Origin: Hyphomicrobiaceae bacterium
GTDB lineage: Bacteria; Pseudomonadota; Alphaproteobacteria; Rhizobiales; JAKIUO01
Assembly: GCA_021647535.1 (NCBI GenBank)
Contig: JAKIUO010000103.1
Span: 1 to 10,417, forward strand
Direction of reading: 5' to 3'
DNA length: 10,417 nucleotides
Made by a program: the position numbers and the translations under genes. Shown in pieces: positions 6,472 through 10,417 of the stretch (positions are counted from its first letter, which is position 1; each line of letters opens with the position of its first letter). The notes beneath the pieces were generated by a model that did not search any database, was not told the DNA's origin, and worked only from the letters and a program-made list of their open reading frames with translations.

Positions 6472-7934
6472 GCACAACAACGCTGCTTCTGCTCGTCCTT
6501 CTATTGCCCCTGCTGGGTGCGGTCGGGATTATTGCAGCCAGACGCTTCCCCAATATACGAGAAGGGGTGACGCTGGTTACCGCTTCGCTGGTTGCCGTTT
6601 TGGTCGTCATCATGGCAAATCGATTTATGAGTGGAGAGGTGTTTGCACTCACCGTTGGGGAACCCCTGCCAGGGATCACCATCGCCTTCAAGGTCGAAGC
6701 CCTGGGAATGCTGTTTGCACTGGTCGCCGGGCTGTTATGGATCGTCACATCCATCTATGCGATCGGATATATGCGCGAGCACAAGGAAAAGAATCAAACC
6801 AGATTCTACACCGCCTTTGCCGTTGCCATCTCCTGTACCTTCGGCGTTGCCTTCTCCGCTAACCTGTTTACGCTGTTTCTTTTTTATGAGCTTCTAACGC
6901 TTTCGACCTATCCGCTGGTCACCCATACCGATACCCCCGCAGCTAAAAAGGCGGGGCGCGTTTATCTCGGCATACTGCTTGGCACCTCCATTGGTCTGTT
7001 CCTGCTGGCCATTCTCGTCACCTGGTCTGTGTCAGGCAGCGTCACCTTTACGCAAGGTGGCATTCTGGCGGGAAAACTCGATCCCGCCTGGGCCGGTCTG
7101 CTCTATGCACTGTTTCTGTTTGGTATCGGCAAGGCTGCGGTGATGCCGTTTCACCGCTGGTTGCCCGCCGCGATGGTTGCACCAACCCCGGTGAGTGCTC
7201 TGTTACACGCCGTCGCCGTTGTCAAGGCCGGTGTCTTTACCCTGCTCAAAGTGACAATTTACATCTTTGGCAGTGATTTCATTCTGGCCAATGATGTTAC
7301 CGGTGGTCTGATCTGGGTCGCCGCTGCAACGATCCTGCTCTCCTCCCTGATCGCCATGAGCAAGGATAATCTCAAGGCACGGCTGGCCTATTCCACCATC
7401 AGCCAGTTAAGCTATATTGCCCTTGGTGCCATGCTGGCGAGTAAATCCGGCCTTATCGGCGCGTCCATGCATATCGCCATGCATGCCTTTGCAAAAATAT
7501 CCCTGTTCTTTGCCGCTGGTGCCATCCTTGTTGTCACCCATAAAAAACTGATCAGTGAGATGGACGGGCTGGGCCGGGCCATGCCTGTCACTTTTGGCGT
7601 GTTTCTCATTGGCACCATGAGCATTATCGGGCTGCCTCTGTTTGGCGGCATGTGGAGCAAATTCTATCTTGGGCTTGGAACCGTTGAAACCGGACAATTG
7701 CTGTTGCTCGGCATTTTGATGCTGAGCTCACTGTTAAATGTTGCCTATTTGCTGCCCATCCCCATACGCGCTTTTTTCAGCAAGCCCGCTGACGGCAAGC
7801 CCTACACCAAGATCAACGAGGCCCCAAAAACCATTTTATTGGCAATGGTGATCACCTCATCCCTCTGCATTATATTGTTTTTCTACCCGGATCCATTTTA
7901 TCAATTGGCAACCTTAGCTGTGGGAGGGCGTTGA
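6468..7934 (+). CDS. Second antiporter-like subunit, NuoL/MrpA-N type
   Basis: The 488-residue product is another NuoL/M/N-family membrane protein with about 14 helices. Key residues are E141 in LFLFYELLTLSTYPL, K222 in GIGKAAVMPFHRWLP, H247 and K253 in SALLHAVAVVKAGVF, K343 in HAFAKISLFF, and K398 in MWSKFY. The APTPVSALLHAVAVVKAG segment (238-255) is characteristic of NuoL and the N-terminal part of MrpA rather than of MrpD. It may therefore supply the missing MrpA N-terminal function, while the MrpA C-terminal domains sit on the fused B gene. It overlaps mnhD by 4 nt (ATGA), and one base separates its stop from the next start. Databases will probably label it subunit D or a generic proton-conducting transporter. 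Confidence 0.88.
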   Translation: MSTTTLLLLVLLLPLLGAVGIIAARRFPNIREGVTLVTASLVAVLVVIMANRFMSGEVFALTVGEPLPGITIAFKVEALGMLFALVAGLLWIVTSIYAIGYMREHKEKNQTRFYTAFAVAISCTFGVAFSANLFTLFLFYELLTLSTYPLVTHTDTPAAKKAGRVYLGILLGTSIGLFLLAILVTWSVSGSVTFTQGGILAGKLDPAWAGLLYALFLFGIGKAAVMPFHRWLPAAMVAPTPVSALLHAVAVVKAGVFTLLKVTIYIFGSDFILANDVTGGLIWVAAATILLSSLIAMSKDNLKARLAYSTISQLSYIALGAMLASKSGLIGASMHIAMHAFAKISLFFAAGAILVVTHKKLISEMDGLGRAMPVTFGVFLIGTMSIIGLPLFGGMWSKFYLGLGTVETGQLLLLGILMLSSLLNVAYLLPIPIRAFFSKPADGKPYTKINEAPKTILLAMVITSSLCIILFFYPDPFYQLATLAVGGR

Positions 7935-7935
7935 T

Positions 7936-8190
7936 ATGTCGAAGAAATTTGAAAACACGCATATATTTGATAACCCCAGGAATGTGAAACTTCTCCTGGC
8001 TGTGTTTTATACCATCTGCGTCCTGCTGGTCGTCGCCGATTTTCTCATCCATCGCCACATCACAATGGAATGGGAAAAGATACCTGCGTTCTACGCACTT
8101 TACGGTTTTGTCGCCTGTGTCCTATTGGTCGTTGTCGCAAAACTAATGCGCAAGATCGTTATGCGCGAGGAGAATTATTACGATGAGTGA
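7936..8190 (+). CDS. Small two-helix membrane protein of the antiporter operon, function unknown
   Basis: The 84-residue product has a soluble N-terminus (MSKKFENTHIFDNPRNV), a membrane helix at about 18-38, a short loop (HRHITMEWEKIPAFYA), a second helix at about 55-68, and a charged tail (AKLMRKIVMREENYYDE). GGGAGGG (7922-7928) lies seven bases before the ATG. The start follows the previous stop by one base, and the end overlaps the next gene by 8 nt, so it is embedded in the operon. It is not one of the seven canonical Mrp subunits. Position and topology suggest an accessory or assembly subunit bridging the second and third antiporter proteins. No enzymatic motif is visible. Confidence 0.82.
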   Translation: MSKKFENTHIFDNPRNVKLLLAVFYTICVLLVVADFLIHRHITMEWEKIPAFYALYGFVACVLLVVVAKLMRKIVMREENYYDE

Positions 8191-9883
8191 ATTACCACCA
8201 TTCGTACTTTATTTTGTTGCCGCCCTTTTGGTGCTGGCAAGTCGCGGCATGGTGCGTAATATTATTCTGCTGGCAACCCCCATTATTGCTGCACTGCATA
8301 TCTGGCTGAATATTGAAACTGGAATTACATCAACTTACACGATCCTCAGTCTCGAATTGACCTTTATGCGAACGGACAAGCTCAGCCTGATTTTTGCTTA
8401 TCTGTTCTGCCTCGCCAGTTTTATCGCAACCATTTTCGCGTTGCAGGTAAAAGATACCAAGCAACAGGTCGCCGGGCTGGTCTATGCGGGCAGTGCATTG
8501 GGTGCCGTGTTTGCCGGAGATTTCATTACCCTGTTCATATTCTGGGAATTGCTGGCCGTCAGCTCCGTGGTCTTTATCTGGGCACGTGGCACAGAGCGGG
8601 CCATTGATGCGGGCATGCGATACCTTGTCTTTCAGGTGTTGTCGGGAGTATTGCTACTGGCTGGTGCGCTGGTGCACTATCAGGCGACCGGTTCAATGGC
8701 CTTTAACCATATAGGCCTGGACAGCACGGCGGGCTGGATAATCCTCATCGCATTCGGCATTAAAAGCGCCTTTCCTTTTCTGCACGGCTGGCTTACCGAT
8801 GGCTACCCGGAAGCAACGGCAACCGGCACGGTATTCCTGTCGGCATTCACCACCAAGGTTGCGGTCTATGCGTTGGCGCGCGGGTTTGCCGGTGAAGAGA
8901 TATTGGTCTATGTCGGCATCACCATGGCGTGCTTTCCAATTTTCTATGCCGTCATTGAAAACGATCTGCGCAAGGTGCTGGCCTATAGCTTGATAAACCA
9001 GGTCGGCTTTATGGTGACCGGCATCGGCATTGGAACGGCGCTCGCGCTGAATGGCGCTGTTGCCCATGCCTTTAGCGATGTGATTTTTAAGGGGTTACTG
9101 TTTATGACCATGGGTGCCGTGTTGCATCGTGTTGGCCATATTAATGGCTCCAACCTCGGTGGACTTTACAAATCCATGCCCAAAACCACGGCATTTTGTA
9201 TTGTCGGGGCCATGTCGATCTCTGCCTTTCCATTGTTCAGCGGCTTCGTCAGCAAGTCCATGGTGATGAGCGCGCTGGTGAAGGAAGACTACAGCTATTT
9301 ATGGCTGTTCATGTTGTTTGCTTCTGCCGGTGTCTTCCACCATGCCGGGATCAAGATCCCTTATTTTGCCTTCTTTGCTCATGATTCCGGTCTTCGTCCA
9401 AAAGAAGCGCCCATCAATATGCTGGTTGCCATGGGGCTGGCCGCAGCGCTGTCTATATTTATCGGGTCGCAACCACAATATCTGTATTCACTTTTGCCGT
9501 GGGAAGCAGAGTACTGGCCCTATGATGCAACCCATGTGCTTGCCCAATTGCAATTACTGTTCTTCTCCGCATTGGCATTTGTCTGGCTGAACAAGCAAGG
9601 ATTATATCCACCGGAATTGCGCTCAACCAACCTGGATGTGGAATGGATCTATCGCAAATTCCTCCCCTCGGGATTTCAACGAGGATTGAACTTTTTTCGC
9701 ACTGCAAGAGAAACGGCAATGAGCGCAGCAATTGCTCCCATGCACCGTATTCGTCACTCCTTTTCTCAATCCTCCATTGCCCAATATCACCTCTCTGAAA
9801 GTTGGCCGACGGGCAGCATGGTGTTATGGATTTCGATTATTCTCGTTGCTTATCTGTTACTGGACATATTTGTATACGGATAG
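8183..9883 (+). CDS. Third antiporter-like subunit, long NuoL/M/N-family protein
   Basis: The 566-residue product keeps the core family residues: E122 in LFIFWELLAVSSVVFIW, K194 in FGIKSAFPFLHGWL, K225 in AFTTKVAVYAL, K303 in DVIFKGLLFM, and K358 in SGFVSKSMV. NDLRKVLAYSLINQVGFM (260-277) is the family's central motif. It is about 75 residues longer than the other two. After the core, residues about 485-540 form an amphipathic, basic segment (RKFLPSGFQRGLNFFRTARE onward), followed by a final membrane helix at about 545-564. This recalls the lateral-helix extension of NuoL, though sequence homology to it is not evident. It overlaps the small-protein gene by 8 nt and is the last gene of the operon. 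It is probably an inner-membrane cation/proton antiporter subunit; cation preference cannot be read from sequence. Confidence 0.88.
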   Translation: MSELPPFVLYFVAALLVLASRGMVRNIILLATPIIAALHIWLNIETGITSTYTILSLELTFMRTDKLSLIFAYLFCLASFIATIFALQVKDTKQQVAGLVYAGSALGAVFAGDFITLFIFWELLAVSSVVFIWARGTERAIDAGMRYLVFQVLSGVLLLAGALVHYQATGSMAFNHIGLDSTAGWIILIAFGIKSAFPFLHGWLTDGYPEATATGTVFLSAFTTKVAVYALARGFAGEEILVYVGITMACFPIFYAVIENDLRKVLAYSLINQVGFMVTGIGIGTALALNGAVAHAFSDVIFKGLLFMTMGAVLHRVGHINGSNLGGLYKSMPKTTAFCIVGAMSISAFPLFSGFVSKSMVMSALVKEDYSYLWLFMLFASAGVFHHAGIKIPYFAFFAHDSGLRPKEAPINMLVAMGLAAALSIFIGSQPQYLYSLLPWEAEYWPYDATHVLAQLQLLFFSALAFVWLNKQGLYPPELRSTNLDVEWIYRKFLPSGFQRGLNFFRTARETAMSAAIAPMHRIRHSFSQSSIAQYHLSESWPTGSMVLWISIILVAYLLLDIFVYG

Positions 9884-9892
9884 AAATAATAA

Positions 9893-9911
9893 GCACTTTA
9901 TCTTAAAGTGC
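9893..9911 (+). terminator. Perfect hairpin after the antiporter operon
   Basis: GCACTTTA (9893-9900) and TAAAGTGC (9904-9911) form a perfect 8-bp stem with a 3-nt loop, ten bases after the end of the last operon gene. A T-tract does not follow, so it is either a weak terminator, an RNA 3'-end stabiliser, or a palindromic protein site ahead of the lipoprotein gene. Confidence 0.5.
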
Positions 9912-9948
9912 GGAGCATTGAGGGGGCGAAACGGAGATTGAGACAAGT

Positions 9949-10215
9949 ATGAGAATAAGAATCAAAGCCTTGATTGTTGGACTGGTCGTAGTTGCTTTCA
10001 CTTTGACAGGATGCACGCGTTATTCAGCCGAACCCATCGAGGGTTGGGTAATAGATGCTGATACAAAAAAACCTATTGAAGGTGTCATTGTAGTTGCAAA
10101 TTGGCAGCTTCACAAGAGCACAATAGGCGGACGAATACCAGCTGCTCATCTAAATATCATGGAAACACTAACGGACAAAAATGGCCGCTTTTTCTTTGAG
10201 AAAAATCAGTTCTAG
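9949..10215 (+). CDS. Short lipoprotein with a carboxypeptidase-regulatory-like fold, probably truncated
   Basis: The 88-residue product starts with a lipoprotein signal (MRIRIKALIVGLVVVAFTLTGC). The lipobox is LTGC with the acylated cysteine at 22, so the mature protein should be anchored in the envelope. Residues 30-84 (IEGWVIDADTKKPIEGVIVVANW ... TLTDKNGRFFFE) match the start of a carboxypeptidase regulatory-like beta-sandwich. That fold is normally followed by about 80 or more further residues after the GRF motif. The frame instead ends in an unrelated EKNQF and TAG at 10213-10215. I infer a 3' truncation, perhaps by insertion or deletion just past GRFFF. GGAG (9933-9936) lies twelve bases before ATG 9949. 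It is on the same strand as the antiporter operon but separated from it by the hairpin. Confidence 0.65.
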   Translation: MRIRIKALIVGLVVVAFTLTGCTRYSAEPIEGWVIDADTKKPIEGVIVVANWQLHKSTIGGRIPAAHLNIMETLTDKNGRFFFEKNQF

Positions 10216-10417
10216 CCCCAATTATTCACCCGACTCCGGATGATTTTGTTGGGCGAGCGGAATTGGCCGGGTTTACGGCGGTTGCATGATCTGAACTTTG
10301 GGCATGCGTTGAGGGTTGATGTCTGGGGGTTCGAACGGCGGCTTTTGCCGCGCCTTTTACGGGCTTTGTGCTTTATGCGCTGCATCAAAATGGTGAGCAT
10401 TTTCTGCTGCGGAAATG
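10216..10417. other. Non-coding tail, possible mobile-element end
   Basis: No convincing gene is visible. A minus-strand frame covering most of it is rich in Arg, Ser and Asn and lacks a ribosome binding site or recognisable domain. A GC stem, GCGGC (10338-10342) with GCCGC (10347-10351), encloses a TTTT loop. The stretch begins with CCCCAATTATTCACC directly after the truncated lipoprotein. That could be an insertion-sequence terminus, but the other end lies outside the window. Confidence 0.35.

Noticed and set aside
2553..9883. Complex I (nuo), membrane-bound hydrogenase or formate hydrogenlyase operon
   Set aside because: The NuoK- and NuoL/M/N-like subunits are shared with these, but the presence of E, F, G and B subunits and the absence of any iron-sulfur, NiFe or quinone-site subunit point to an Mrp antiporter.
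1..10417. CRISPR array, tRNA, rRNA or known riboswitch
   Set aside because: No regularly spaced repeats, cloverleaf-like sequences, rRNA segments or recognisable aptamer motifs were seen on either strand.

Overview
The window looks like a chromosomal segment of a marine or soil alphaproteobacterium. This rests on moderate GC content, the style of the Mrp genes, and the resemblance of the gene pair at 1278-2298 to membrane proteins carried on integrative elements in rhizobia and relatives. It is inferred from family resemblance only; no rRNA or other phylogenetic marker is present. Almost every real gene lies on the + strand.

Layout: (1) 123-735 holds a Phd/YefM-type antitoxin and a VapC-like PIN toxin. 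The toxin carries an in-frame amber stop eleven codons before its apparent natural end. (2) 736-1277 has no convincing gene. It contains two tandem 21-bp imperfect repeats that resemble insertion-sequence end repeats, and a leader hairpin. (3) 1278-2298 encodes a multi-pass membrane protein with a cytoplasmic winged-helix-like tail, apparently split by a frameshift near 1627-1672. (4) 2299-2552 is intergenic, with a hairpin and a weak promoter candidate. (5) 2553-9883 is one tightly coupled operon of nine genes for an Mrp/Mnh-type cation/proton antiporter. (6) 9893-9911 is a perfect 8-bp-stem hairpin that closes the operon. (7) 9949-10215 is a short lipoprotein gene that appears cut off, followed by about 200 bp of non-coding, possibly mobile-element-derived DNA.

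The antiporter operon is the centre of the window. Its order is E-F-G-(A C-terminal domains fused to B)-C-D-D'-small protein-D''. This is not the canonical A-B-C-D-E-F-G order of Bacillus Mrp. It matches the order of the Mrp-like module in archaeal membrane-bound hydrogenase (mbhA-H), but no hydrogenase genes follow inside the window. Instead there are three separate NuoL/M/N-like antiporter subunits, each keeping the conserved transmembrane Glu and Lys residues, and an 84-residue two-helix protein between the second and third. Nearly all junctions are 1-8 nt overlaps, so the subunits are probably translated together and assembled as one complex.

The flanks (broken toxin, frameshifted mobile-element-like gene, truncated lipoprotein, possible IS remnants) look like decaying accessory DNA around an intact housekeeping-type operon. 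The most unusual item is the three-antiporter Mrp complex with its small partner. Related operons probably exist in other proteobacteria, so I regard it as under-characterised rather than certainly new.
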